This document shows positions 11,577 through 21,219 of a stretch of 64,000 nucleotides of DNA, one piece after another. Position 1 is the first letter of the stretch; the number at the start of each line of letters is the position of its first letter. Made by a program: the position numbers and the translations under genes. This DNA is from Semisulcospira habei. Lineage: Eukaryota > Mollusca > Gastropoda > Semisulcospiridae. The notes under the pieces are model-generated. The model ran no database searches and had not been told where the DNA came from. It worked only from the letters and a program-made list of their open reading frames with translations. The stretch spans positions 24,819,199-24,883,198 of the forward strand of contig BTPG01000008.1 in the NCBI GenBank assembly GCA_036245525.1, read 5' to 3'.

Positions 11577-11780
11577 AAATTCATTTTTCTCTAAAAGGTA
11601 TTTTTTTCAAAAAATACTTACCGATGACATGACTTTGTGGAAGTGTCTACTACTTGCTCAATTTTAGCCTAAGAACCCGTTGTGTTCCCACACAACCTGG
11701 GAGGCACTCGGGGACCCCCAGAGGGGCCGAGAGTTGTCTCCCGCTCCTGCCCTACCGGTTCCTGTCATGAGACCAACCAG
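11577..11780 (-). repeat. DIRS B 3' inverted terminal repeat
   Basis: Inverted copy of the 5' repeat; the outer 45 nt (11577-11617, including TTTTTCTCTAAAAGG) are unique to this end and reappear inverted at 11832-11889. Confidence 0.9.
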
Positions 11781-11831
11781 TCAGATACTTCGCTCGAAAG
11801 CGGCAAGCGGGGCAGGTGGGAGGGTCCTCCG

Positions 11832-11931
11832 AGTCATGTCATCGGTAAGTATTTTTCGAAAAAATACCTTTTAGAGAAAAATGAATTTGTTTCCTCAAAA
11901 ACATTACCAATGACATGACTTTGTGGAAGAA
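11832..11931 (-). repeat. DIRS B internal complementary region
   Basis: 100 nt made of two halves: 11832-11889 is the inverted copy of the extreme 3' end, 11890-11931 the inverted copy of the extreme 5' end. This joined-ends sequence is what DIRS models use to template the circle junction, and it defines both element ends exactly. Confidence 0.92.
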
Positions 11932-12018
11932 TTGCGATGAGGAGGAGGGTGCCGCAAAAAAAAACCTCCCTAGGGGTAAAACAGCGCCATCCTCCAAGTC
12001 GCAAAACTCCCGACAATT

Positions 12019-13126
12019 TTAGCGAAGTGCATACCTACGGCGCCGGTGGCGCCGGGAGGGAGTGTTGCGCCGTGGCGATGTCCCCCACCAGAGCGAGATC
12101 TCTCGCTGGCCTGCCAGGTCCCTGAGGTAGAAGCGGGCGAATACAGATTCAGTCTTCCAGCCCACGACTGCCACGATGTCCTTGACAGCGCAGTTTCGAT
12201 CAAACGCGACGCTCGTGGCCATGGCTCGTACCTCGTGTGCGCATATGTGCAGCCTCTTCGCTCCCTGTGGGGAGAGAGCTTGATAGGCGGAGCGTATGAC
12301 CCAGCGGAGCCAGGAAGAGATCGTCTGGGCTGTTATGTCATTCCTGCTGGGTCTCAGAGGTAGGAAGAGGCGCGAACGTCCTCTGTGGAAGGCTTTAGAT
12401 CGCCGCAGATAAACTCTAAGGGCGCGCACGGGATCCTGTTGCCTGGTCTCCTGGGACAGGGGGTTGTTTCTTAGCGGCCGTAAGGTGATAACCTGAGGTG
12501 CGTCAGAGGAGACCTGTTCTTGGCAAGGAGGGCAGGGTCAGTGAGTAATTGGACGGACCCGTCCGCTCGGAACTGTAGGCAGGTATAACGCGCTGAAAGC
12601 GCGTGTAGCTCGCTCACCCGTGAGGCGGTAGCAAGGGCCAGCAGGAAGCACGTCTTGCAGTTAACGTCTGCGAAACGGGCCAAAGGTAGGGGTTCAAATC
12701 GGGCAGAATTCAACCACGTTAGAACCCAGGGTAGGTCCCAGCGGGGAAGGAGTGAGCGGTGAGTCGGGCGCTGGATGCTGAAGTGTCCCATAAGGTCGGC
12801 CAGGTCTTTGCAGGCACCTGGGTCTGGGTGACCGAGGTGTCGATAAGTGTCAGCGATCATGGACAGGTAACCCCTCACAGTGATGGGGGCTAGGCCTTGG
12901 TCTCGGAAGAGCCAGAGTCCGCAAGTTGAGGATTAGTCAGTTCCGTGGGGGTCAGGCCATGGTCGGAGCACCAGGAACACAGGGCTCGCCACTTTCCCTC
13001 GTAGACTCGAATGGTCGAGGGTCTGCGGGCCGAAGCGATCGCCTCCACTGCTGCACTCGAGAAGCCTCTAGCTCCGAGGGCTTGCCGCACAACCTCCAGG
13101 CATGAAGGAGGAGCCGCTCTGGGCAA
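12019..13126 (-). pseudogene. DIRS B tyrosine recombinase (frameshifted)
   Basis: Three consecutive frames: N-terminal SAM-like part (ASARRPSTIRVYEGKWRALC), middle (LATASRVSELHALSA, carrying the first catalytic Arg) and C-terminal catalytic part with AHEVRAM (His-x-x-Arg), VVGWKTESVFARFYLRD (nucleophile Tyr) at the end. These are the R...HxxR...Y residues of phage-integrase-type recombinases. Breaks between frames at about 12450 and 12890 make it a probable pseudogene. It would integrate the circular element without a DDE integrase. Confidence 0.9.
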
Positions 13127-14970
13127 GGGTGCAACAGCGGCTGGCGCGGTTGCTTGAGCATGGTGCGAGGGGTCGGAAGCAGCAGGGGGTGTCCGTGGCG
13201 AGGCTGAGAAGGTCGGTGGTCCAGGAGCGGTTCCAGGCGACTAACAGGAGGACCGCCGAGCAGCCCCGAAGCTTGAGGAGGACTTTGGGTACGAGGACCG
13301 TCGGGGGGTAAGCATAGGCCACAAGGCCCTCCCAGGGGATGGAGAGCGCATCGACAGCCCAGGCAAGGGGGTCGGGAATCGGAGAGACAAAGTGGGGAAG
13401 CTGATGGTTCCACCTTGTGGCGAACACGTCGATCTGGGGAGTCTCCCAACGGGCGCAGATCATCCGAAAGATGTCCTGCCGAAGGGTCCATTCCGTTTGT
13501 AAGAGCTGGCCGTGGCGAGACAGCGAGTCGGCTAAGACATTCAGGTGTCCGGGAATGTGTCGGGCCCGAAGGGAAATGTCCCGGTCCTCGCACCAGCGCA
13601 TCATCCGGTAGAGGAGCATACAAAGGTCGGGGGAGCGTGTGCCACCTTGTTTCTGGATGTAAGCCACCACCGTCGTGTTGTCCGAGAGAACGAGCAGTTC
13701 CTGGTGTCTGAGGAGATCCTCCCAGAACTGAAGGGCTTGCCAGACGGCCTGCATCTCCAGCCAGTTGATGTGAGTGTGCGCTAAGTCCGAGGGCCAGGGG
13801 CCAGACGTCGAGAGGAACCGAGGAAGCAGATGAGCGCCCCACCCGGTGAGGCTCGCGTCGACACAAAGGGAGGTCTGGGGTGGAGGAGAGGCCAGGGGAA
13901 CTCCCGACGCTAGCCAAGAGGAGTCGGACCACTGACGAAGATGAGGAAGCAACATCTGAGGGACCGGAACCAACCTCGTTAAGTCGCCGGAAGCCGGGCG
14001 CCAATGTAGAAGGAGATGCAGCTGTATCGGCCGGGAGTAGAGACGACCTAGGGGAATAAGGTCCGCTGCGGCGTTCAACAAGCCCAGAAGCTGAAGCCAG
14101 ACTCTGGCGGGGGCTGCGTCTTCCCGTGTTAACTGGCCAGCTAGGGTCGTAATCTTCTGAATCCGAGGCGCAGGAAGGCTCACCCTGTTGAGGTCGGTCG
14201 CAAATTCCATGCCCAGGTGCACAAAGCGGCGGGCAGGAGCGAGATCCGACTTGCCCTCGTTGACCAGGAAGCCCAAGTGTGCCAGGAGGTGCAGCAGCGC
14301 ATCCCTGTCTGTCGCGAGCGTGGCCTCCAACTGGTTGCGTAGGAGGAGGTCATCTAGGTAGTTCGACGTCGGACTGGAGGAGGACTGTCGGGCCTTGGCG
14401 ACTACGGCGTCCATCAGACGGGCTGAGGTTGAGTCCGAAAGGGAGCGCGCAAACCTGGTAGACCACACCGTCGATCGCAAACCGGAGGAACTTCCTGGAG
14501 GCCTGGTGCATCGGAACATGCAGGTACGCATTGGAAAGGTCCAAGCTGACTGCGAAGTCTAGAGGCTGGACCGCGGCTTTCAGGGCTCGGGCAGTCTCCA
14601 TCCGGAAGGAGAGGGCCGTAATATACTTGTTCAGTGCCGAGAGATCGATAACCGGTCGCCATCTCCCTCCAGGCTTCGGGACGACGAACAGGCGGCTGTA
14701 GAAGGTTGGGGAGTCGGGGTGTCGGACAACCTCCGTGGCGGTTTTCCTCAGGAGGGAGGAGACCGCCCCGCAGGGCGGAGGCCTTCAGCGGGTCGCTGGG
14801 GATCTCGGTCCACAGGGGGGAGTGGCGCAAGGGCGGCGGACTGCGAAAGGCGATCCGGAGGCCGTCTGAGATAGTGGCGCAAATCCAGGGGTCGTTGGGA
14901 AAGAGCGTGAGCCAATTTCCGCGGAAAAAGGCTAGCCTCCCGCCGACCGGAGACCCCGAGGAGGTCGGCG
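13068..14970 (-). pseudogene. DIRS B reverse transcriptase / RNase H
   Basis: The longest open frame is 13068-14531 (487 codons) with SNYLDDLLLRNQ (RT active site, YLDD), LGFLVNEGKSDLAP, then RNase H motifs CVDASLTGWGAHL, HINWLEMQAVWQAL, VLSDNTTVVAYIQKQGGTRS and ARHIPGHLNVLADSLSR, and a conserved tail DVFATRWNHQLPHFVSPIPD. The upstream RT fingers (SLDLSNAYLHVPMHQAS at about 14520, KWRPVIDLSALN at about 14650) are in another frame. YLDD and these RNase H blocks are typical of DIRS elements. Confidence 0.93.
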
Positions 14971-15146
14971 GGGGCAGGGCGGGGGGCAGTCAGGCGGCCC
15001 GCCCGCGACCAGGTTGCCGGGTGGGACGGGGCCAAGCGGGAGCACGGGACCTGTAGGGTCTAGGACGGCCAAAGGAGGGGGCCCGCCCGGGGGCCGAAGC
15101 GGGGGCTGAGGAGGCAGTGGGTCTAGACGTCCGCGAGGCGCGACCC

Positions 15147-17117
15147 CTAGCCTGGCGGGAGGACAGAAAGCGGTGGGAAGGGGGGGGCACTGCAGGGCCA
15201 GCGGTCGGGGTTGGAGGCTCTAACCGAGGACCAAGTGTCACCGAACAGTAGGGGCCCACCCAGCGGAGCACAACGAAGCTGCGCGTGCAGCTCAGGAGGC
15301 ATCCCCCGGCAGGCAAGCAGGAGGGCGTCTCGACGCATCAAATCACAATTCGCCGCCGCAGCCATAGCGTTGACCGACGAGTGGTAGGCGGCGCGGTTGG
15401 CGACCTCCGCTAAGGCCAGCAAATCACCTAGGAGGGGTGTGACAGCAGGGTGCCAGGAGTCCTCCACACGACGGATCAGGGTTAGGAGCACAAGGAAACC
15501 GGCGCAGGCTAAGGTGTTCCGGACCAGGGACGCCGTCTTATCCAGGCCGCGGGGGAGGGAACGTCAGAGGAGGGCGGGGCCGCCAGCTTGAGACAAGGCC
15601 GGGGGGGTCCACAGCAGGGAGAGAGATGGAGAAAGCCTGGGAATGGCCGGCATACCAGTCCCGACGGAAGGCAATGTCCAGGCCGGCCGGCCGGCCAGCG
15701 ACGATCGGAGAAAAACACAGGCTCGCGTGACGTGGCAAGTTGAACGTGAGCCGAGAAGGCATCTCGCAGCTCTTGAAAGCCGGGCGGCTGGGGAAGCGAC
15801 TTGAATCTCTTGACCTGACGCTCTGCATCCATGAAGGCGGAGACCTTCCTCTTCAGGGGGGGGGGGGGGGAGGCTGGGCAGGTGTCAGCTGGTAACGTCG
15901 CCGCGATGATCCTGGCCGCTTCGTCCAAGGCTAAGAGGGTCTCCGCACGGGAGGAAGACGGAAGAGCCGAGGGGGCAGCGTCATCGAAGTCAGCGGGCGA
16001 GAGGGAGCGACTATCCTCGTCAAACAGGGCCGAGACCGAGTCCTCGGGCAGCAAACTAAGGGTCTCCTCCTCCAGGGGGCGGCGAGAAGGCAGGCGGGTG
16101 GCCGTGACAGCCGAAGACCGAAGCGTAGGCAGGGAACCCGCGGGAAGCCCAGGGACGAGCAGGAAGCGACGACAGCGGCGGCGGACGATGCGGCGAACGC
16201 GAGTAGGTGCGAGGAAGGGTCCTGTCCGGCGAGCGAGAACGAAGTCGGGAACGTGGACGGCGAAAAGCCGGAGGGGGGCGTGGCGAGGGGGGCCGACGAG
16301 GGGAGGAGGGCCGATGATGGTGGCGGTGAGGCGAACGCGTCGAACGGCGCGAGGGCGAGCGCGAACGCGCACGCGAAGAGGAGGGGCGGGGGGAGCGGCG
16401 ACAATCCCGGTGGGAGGAACGATCCTTCTGACGGCGCTCAAGGGGCGAGCACGAGTGTCTCGAACTAACTGTGGAACGGGAGGAGTCGGGGGCGCGACTG
16501 TATCGTGCAGGCTGAGGCTGACGTCTCTGCTGGCTGGGCTCAGTGAGGCGGGCGCTGTGCCGGCGTTCAGATCCTCCGGAAGGATCAGCGGGCTTATCGG
16601 GGAGAGACTTGTGAGGATGGCCGGTCAACGTGGGATGGCTCGGGGCACACTGCTGCAGGCCGGGCTCAGTGAGGCGGGCGCTCTGCCGGCAAACAGACCC
16701 TCCGGAAGGGTCAGCGGGCATGGCAGCAGTGGCAGTCCTCTGGTCAGCTGACGAGGTAGACCCCCGACGAGGATTCCGTTCCGTGAGGCCAGGGCGGGAA
16801 GGGGCGGTCGCTACAGTAAGGGTGGCAGGAGTGGAAACCGGTGCCGGGCGTGAGGTAGCTGGCTGTGGTCGCTCTCGCTGGTAAAAACTCCAGAGATCCG
16901 ACCATAGCATTTCAGGCCAGGCCGCACAGACATCACAAAGGTGGTTCGAGGAGCAGCCAGCACAAGGAAGGCAGACCGCATGGTCATCCATCGGCCACTG
17001 GAAGTCGCTGCATTGGGAGCACGTAAGCAGCCGGGCTCTGCAACACGCAAACGGCATGGCAAGGTCGGCAATGCAGGCAAGGGGCACCGAGCCAAACACA
17101 GGCACTCCGGACGCCAT
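15147..17117 (-). pseudogene. DIRS B ORF1: Cys-rich N-terminus plus Ser/Arg-rich gag-like protein
   Basis: Starts with a zinc-finger-like module (CSQC...HAVCLPCAGC...CDVC, about 16930-17030), then two degenerate SARLTEP repeats and a long Arg/Ser-rich stretch. A second frame carries LLPEDSVSALFDED and RQVKRFKSLPQPPGFQELRD; a third carries SVNAMAAAANCDLMRRDALL. At least two frameshifts. Probably the structural nucleic-acid-binding protein; the Cys module is also present in element E. Confidence 0.78.
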
Positions 17118-17683
17118 GACAGCCCCCGCGTGAAACAGCGGCTACACTCTCCGAGGGCTAAAGGGCCTTTAAGATGGACGAACGGAACATGGGCGCCAGG
17201 GGGCCTTACGAAAAACCAGCGTCTAAGAGGCAAAAAGTCTACTCGTAAGCTAACGAGGCACAACAAAGGAGAGGGTAGGCGAAGTCCCGCGAGAAGACTC
17301 GCAATGAAGGCTGTCTAAGGCGCCGGAATGTAAGCTCGACAGCTGGCGTAAATGCCGTAACAACAACGAAAAGGAAACCCCAAAAGGCACCCGGCGCTCG
17401 GCCCGAGGGCCGGCTGGGGGTAGCTACCGCTACCTTACCTCCGAGACGAAGCGGGACCGGGGGGAAGGGTCGCCATACACCCGTCACAGCACGGAGGAGA
17501 GCAGCGGAAACCCGGAACGGCGCAAGAAGCAGAAGCAGGCAGCGAGAAGGCAGGTCAGCGCTAGAAGTGGCGGCAGAGCACACGAGAGAAGTCGGCAACG
17601 AGCGTTGGCAAACACGAAGACCGGTCGAGGCAGAGCAGGAGCAAAGCCAGACACGTCTTCTCTGCACGAGCGAAGTAGCAAGA
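17118..17683 (-). other. DIRS B untranslated leader
   Basis: GC-rich sequence between the 5' terminal repeat and ORF1; no convincing coding frame or signal recognised. Confidence 0.6.
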
Positions 17684-17861
17684 CTGGTTGGTCTCATGAC
17701 AGGAACCGGTAGGGCAGGAGCGGGAGACAACTCTCGGCCCCTCTGGGGGTCCCCGAGTGCCTCCCGGGTTGTGTGGGAACACAACGGGTTCTTAGGCTAA
17801 AATTGAGCAAGTAGTAGACACTTCCACAAAGTCATGTCATCGGTAATGTTTTTGAGGAAAC
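17684..17861 (-). repeat. DIRS B 5' inverted terminal repeat
   Basis: Reverse complement of the left terminal repeat over 17684-17846. The outermost 41 nt (17821-17861) are instead complementary to the right half of the internal complementary region. The outer edge is 15-18 nt from the MSH4 exon 4 donor. Confidence 0.9.
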
Positions 17862-17879
17862 AAAGTTCTGAACTCTTAC

Positions 17880-18028
17880 CTCCAGTGGTTTGAGGATCTG
17901 GAGTTTAGTCATGGTTTTGACATAGGTTTGGGTGTCTGAAAACTGAGACATGGTCAGCACAGGGAACTTAAGGTCAATGCTCGCCATCCCTATTTCTCCC
18001 CTTGCAAGGCCTCGACCCTCCACAATAG
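17880..18028 (-). CDS. MSH4: MSH4 coding exon 4 (connector-domain signature)
   Basis: 149 nt, phase 1 in and phase 0 out. Encodes AIVEGRGLARGEIGMAS, the most diagnostic MSH4 block, then the TKLQILKPLE segment. The donor GTAAGAG lies only 15 nt from the 5' end of DIRS element B, so nearly the whole following intron is retroelement. Confidence 0.96.
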
Positions 18029-18140
18029 CTTTTGAGAGAAAAGGGGAAAAACAAGGAAGGATGGTGGAGACTAAAAGGAGGTGGAACCATGGGTACATAA
18101 AAAAGACAGTCCTAAAAACATGCATGTATTTCATGGCCTT

Positions 18141-18370
18141 TTAACCCATATCATACTGAGGCTAAAAGCTTCAAATTTGTACACTGCAAGCTACATTATA
18201 TTACTTACAGATAAGGATATAGACCCATGGCTGTACTTCAAGGGTGGTGCCAGAACAGCTTGGCACCTCTAATTGGCGCCTAGAGGCGCCAAGCTATTCT
18301 GGCACTACCCTTGAACTATTTAAGTCAAACTTATTTCACACACTGGTGTATTCCGAATGATAAGGGTTAA
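18141..18370. mobile_element. TTAA hairpin element H1, copy 1
   Basis: Reference copy of the family: TTAACCCATATCATACTGAG start, a central near-perfect hairpin (AAGGGTGGTGCCAGAACAGC ... TTCTGGCACTACCCTTGAAC), and AATGATAAGGGTTAA end. TTAA at both ends with CCC/GGG next to it is what piggyBac-type elements leave; non-coding, so MITE-like. Confidence 0.8.
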
Positions 18371-18579
18371 AGGTCAGTAATTAAGACAATTTCACAGCAG
18401 CTGCTACTGGACATATGATAAAATAATTAGAATGTTTGCCAGACCATATCTGCCAGACAAAACAACAGATGGTTTCTCATTCTACAGTGATCTATCAACT
18501 ACAATGTCTATACATGTGGTCTGTCTTATTGACGAGGCGAACCCAGGAAGATGGTCTATTGCAATGAGTTGATACATAC

Positions 18580-18773
18580 CAACAATGACACTGCAGGTGT
18601 TTTCATTGGCTGGCGTCATGCTGGAACTGGTGTAAGGAGTTTTAGGAGTCCTGCGTGCACCTGGCGTCCGTGGAGTCTTAAACGTGCCTGGTGTTTTGGA
18701 TGAATAGGAGCTAGAGCTTCTGACTGGAGTCTGCAGATTCTGCATGCCAGCTCGTGACCCTCTGGCAGCACAG
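18580..18773 (-). CDS. MSH4: MSH4 coding exon 3
   Basis: 194 nt. Encodes a TP/SS-rich linker (TPGTFKTPRTPGARRTPKTP) and ends in CSVIVG, the start of the conserved connector domain (human SVIVAVVEGRG). Several TP dipeptides are potential proline-directed kinase sites; this is inference. Phase 1 out, donor GTATGT. Confidence 0.9.
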
Positions 18774-18813
18774 CTGTAAGTTGTAGAATCACACATGTAT
18801 GTGCACGCATGTA

Positions 18814-19037
18814 TTAACCCATATCATACTGACGCTAAAAGCTTCAAATTTGTACACTGCCATATGCAAGCTACATGATAGTACTTACAGATAAGGATAT
18901 AGACCAATGGCTTTAGTTCAAGGGTGGTGCCAGAATAGCTTGGCGCCTAGAGGCACCAAGCTATTCTGGCACTACCCTTGGACTATTTTGGTCAAACTTA
19001 TTTCACACACTGGTGTATTCCGAATAATAAGGGTTAA
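18814..19037. mobile_element. H1 hairpin element, copy 2
   Basis: Very similar to copy 1 (same CATATCATACT... and ...ATAAGGGTTAA ends), 440 nt away in the same MSH4 intron, the intron between exons 2 and 3. Confidence 0.8.
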
Positions 19038-19120
19038 CATACATGTGAACAGAGCACTTAGCTCAAATTCACAATCTTGGGAGATGTCCTCTGAAGACTA
19101 CAAACAGTTCAGGAGACAGA

Positions 19121-19291
19121 TTAACCCTTATCATTCAGGATACACCAGTGTGTGAAATAAGTTTGACTAAAATAGTTCAAGGTAGTGCCAGAATAGCTTG
19201 GTCTATATCCTTATCTGTAAGTACTATAATGTAGCTTGCGTATGGCAGTGTACAAATTTGAAGCTTTTAGCCTCAGTATGATATGGGTTAA
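19121..19291. mobile_element. H1 hairpin element, copy 3, inverted, arm deleted
   Basis: Opposite orientation (TTAACCCTTATCATTCAGGA start). One hairpin arm is missing: AGAATAGCTTGG runs straight into the flank TCTATATCCTTATC. Confidence 0.75.
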
Positions 19292-19297
19292 GGTAAG

Positions 19298-19790
19298 TTC
19301 AAGGGTAGTGCCAGAAAGCTTGGCTCCTATGGGTGACAAGCTTCTTCTTTCTTCTTCTTCTCGAACGCCGTCACACTTGGAGTTTGGCTCTCAAAATGAA
19401 ATCTGTGGTCTTCTGTAGCGCCTCCACAGGCCCGTACAGTTTCTCTTGTAGAGTGGCGGGCTTCGGCCATATCTCCTCCCTCAGCGGCTGGAGGTTCCCA
19501 CAGTCCTGGAGGATGTGCTCTGTGGTCTGCTCTGCTTCTCCACAAGGGCACAGGGGAGATGGCACGAGGTGGAAGCGTCTGTGCAGGTGGAAATTGAGTC
19601 GGTTGTGCCCGGTCCTCAGACGAAAGATGGTCACCTGCTCTTGTCTGGACAGCTGATGGTAACTGTCTAGGGGCCGTTGTGGTGGTCTGTACACAGACTT
19701 AATGATGGTCTTCATCTCTGTGAAGCTGACTCCATTTTCATCTTGTTCTTTCTCTGGGGTGACAAGCTATTATGACAATACCTTGACGTT
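19298..19790. mobile_element. H1 hairpin element, copy 4, split by LINE fragment
   Basis: Hairpin left arm AAGGGTAGTGCCAGAAAGCT before the LINE at 19343-19756 and remnant GACAAGCTATTATGACAATA after it. Confidence 0.65.
19343..19756 (-). mobile_element. 5'-truncated LINE fragment inserted in a hairpin element
   Basis: 414 nt flanked by a perfect 12-bp duplication GGGTGACAAGCT (19331-19342 and 19757-19768). The open frame 19371-19715 carries a Cys/His motif CPCGEAEQTTEHILQDC, typical of LINE polymerase C-termini. The 3' end is an AAG-rich tail. Target-primed insertion of a short 3' fragment explains all of this. Confidence 0.88.
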
Positions 19791-20082
19791 CATTCACAGC
19801 CGACATCTCATTTTGTAGTGTCACGGTAATCAGGGCTATGAACTGTCCACAAATCATTCAAGAAGAAAATGATGAGGGCAAGCAGCCTTAAGGGTGGGAG
19901 GAAGGATGCATGGGCTTTTCTCTCTCTTTTTTTTTTTTTTCAATAAAAAAGTAAAATCTGTACATGGTACATGTATTCTGCAGGTACATTGTACAGTTTT
20001 TGTTTTCCTATTTAAGCATGTTACCAATTAAACTTTCAAAAACAATGAAAATTGTACAGATTAAAAATGAGAATTGAAATAC

Positions 20083-20374
20083 CTTGTCGAAGATGAAGTG
20101 TGTGGTAAACCTGAACTTGTGTCTGTCAGCAGTTTCCTCACACGTCCCCCAGTAGAAGTAGAAGATGTAGTCAGCCTATCATGTTTGGGTGGACATCCCA
20201 AATTTTCTTCCAATGATGAAGTAGCCTCGCCAAGAACATGGACCAAGGGAAGAGTATCTGATGTCTGCTCCGCATCAGTAGTTGATAAGCTAGCTCCCGG
20301 TACAGTTGATGATAAACTTTGTTCATTATTGCTGGTACTGGTGAAATTTTCCGGTGTTTCAAGCAATCCAAAAC
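20083..20374 (-). CDS. MSH4: MSH4 coding exon 2
   Basis: 292 nt, entering in phase 1 and leaving in phase 2. Encodes FGLLETPENF followed by a Ser/Thr-rich, low-complexity stretch. MSH4 N-termini are poorly conserved and presumably disordered, so apart from the first residues the exon is supported by splice sites, phase and position. Acceptor is TTTAG, donor GTATTT. Confidence 0.85.
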
Positions 20375-20651
20375 CTAAATAATGATTAACAGTATTTAAA
20401 ATAACGGTTACTTTTGAACTGCTCTCTTTTTTTTTTTTAATTTTTTAAATTTTTTTTTTCATTGTGAAGTATAGATGTCATGTCTCTGAGTGATTTCTTC
20501 CTGTAGGCCTGTATAAATCTCTGCCTCACCCCCTTCCCTCCTCATTTTCCTCTGCGACTCATTCTACTGCACTCATGCACGCAATACATAAATTTCAGTT
20601 TAATACAAATTAGACATTTCTGAAAATTAATTAATGTGCGTTATAACTCAC

Positions 20652-20685
20652 AATATTTAGCGTTTATCCCTTCCTTTCCGTTCAT
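20652..20685 (-). CDS. MSH4: MSH4 coding exon 1
   Basis: A very short first coding exon: ATG, ten more codons (MNGKEGINAKY) and one base of a split codon, followed by a consensus GTGAGT donor. An in-frame TAG five codons upstream fixes this ATG as the start. Joining the trailing T to exon 2 gives Y-C-FGLLETP, which matches the conserved YNFGLQETP near the start of vertebrate MSH4. That match is the main evidence for such a small exon. Confidence 0.82.
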
Positions 20686-20990
20686 CTGGTCGAAGCACTA
20701 GCTAAGCCGTTGACTTCGTCAAGGTAAAGTAAGATTGCTTGAGAAAAGGCACTGTATTGTCCCTCTTATGAGCATATCACGACAAAACAACTGTTTTACG
20801 TCTTCGTGCGGATCTACTCCAAATCTCTACAATGATAATTTGGCTGTTCAGGAGACTGAACGTTGATCTTGGACGAACAGGACATGCAGGTAACCGAGAG
20901 TGGATTGTCGTCTGCTTCTTTTCGTCTGCTAGTGTTGTCAACTTCCTGCTGTGACGTCATATTACGTTCTTAGCAAGTCTCGGTACACGA
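20686..20990 (-). promoter_or_regulatory. Putative MSH4 promoter / 5' UTR region
   Basis: Sequence immediately upstream of the MSH4 ATG. It contains a palindromic TGACGTCA (CRE-type) at 20952-20959 next to ACTTCCTG, an ETS-like core. No TATA box is placed with confidence. The transcription start is unknown, and the assignment is by position only. Confidence 0.35.
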
Positions 20991-21089
20991 GAACAAAAGG
21001 GCGTGTCAAATATTTCGATTTACACACTACACAGACACGTGCGTGAATGAATTCCCTATTATTTTTCTGACGGTGGAGTGCATATTTAT

Positions 21090-21142
21090 GTGTCTGTGTG
21101 TGTGTGTGAGTTTGTGTGTGTGTGATGGTTGCGAGAGGGGGT

Positions 21143-21175
<33 letters not shown>

Positions 21176-21190
21176 AGGGGGGGGGGGGGT
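21090..21190 (+). repeat. (GT)n / G-rich simple repeat
   Basis: Interrupted GT runs followed by a G tract, directly left of the CAGGG-ended transposon. Confidence 0.9.
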
Positions 21191-21219
21191 AGAAAATATA
21201 AATGTCATTAACTTATTAG

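Larger units (their letters stand above)
11577..17861 (-). mobile_element. DIRS element B: full-length tyrosine-recombinase retrotransposon
   Basis: A 6.3-kb element in MSH4 intron 4. Order on the minus strand: 5' terminal repeat, ORF1, reverse transcriptase/RNase H, tyrosine recombinase, internal complementary region, inverted 3' terminal repeat. Terminal repeats match over about 163 nt (11618-11780 against 17684-17846) with few differences, suggesting fairly recent insertion, yet the ORFs carry frameshifts. There is no target-site duplication beyond a shared TTT, as expected of recombinase-mediated insertion. I see no DAM-type methyltransferase domain between RNase H and recombinase. Confidence 0.93.
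438..20685 (-). other. MSH4: MSH4 gene model, 5' part (ten coding exons; continues past left edge)
   Basis: MSH4 is the meiotic MutS homologue that pairs with MSH5 to stabilise recombination intermediates and promote crossovers; it does not act in ordinary mismatch repair. Ten exons with GT/AG borders were placed by reading the minus strand and keeping phase: 20652-20685, 20083-20374, 18580-18773, 17880-18028, 11021-11144, 10745-10811, 8809-8930, 7408-7545, 4371-4642 and 438-557, 1512 nt or 504 codons in all. The product shows a Ser/Thr/Pro-rich N-terminus, the VEGRGLARGEIGMAS connector signature, RRYFNETKG, the lever-domain start [16 protein letters not shown] and LYRVLNYTHTAGGARLLRSN, and ends at NMRTQKC-like MRTQKCFAVK. 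Animal MSH4 proteins are about 900-950 aa, so the clamp and Walker-type ATPase domain are missing to the left. Introns carry DIRS A and B, a Tc1 relic, R1 repeats and a 502-bp duplication. Confidence 0.93.
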
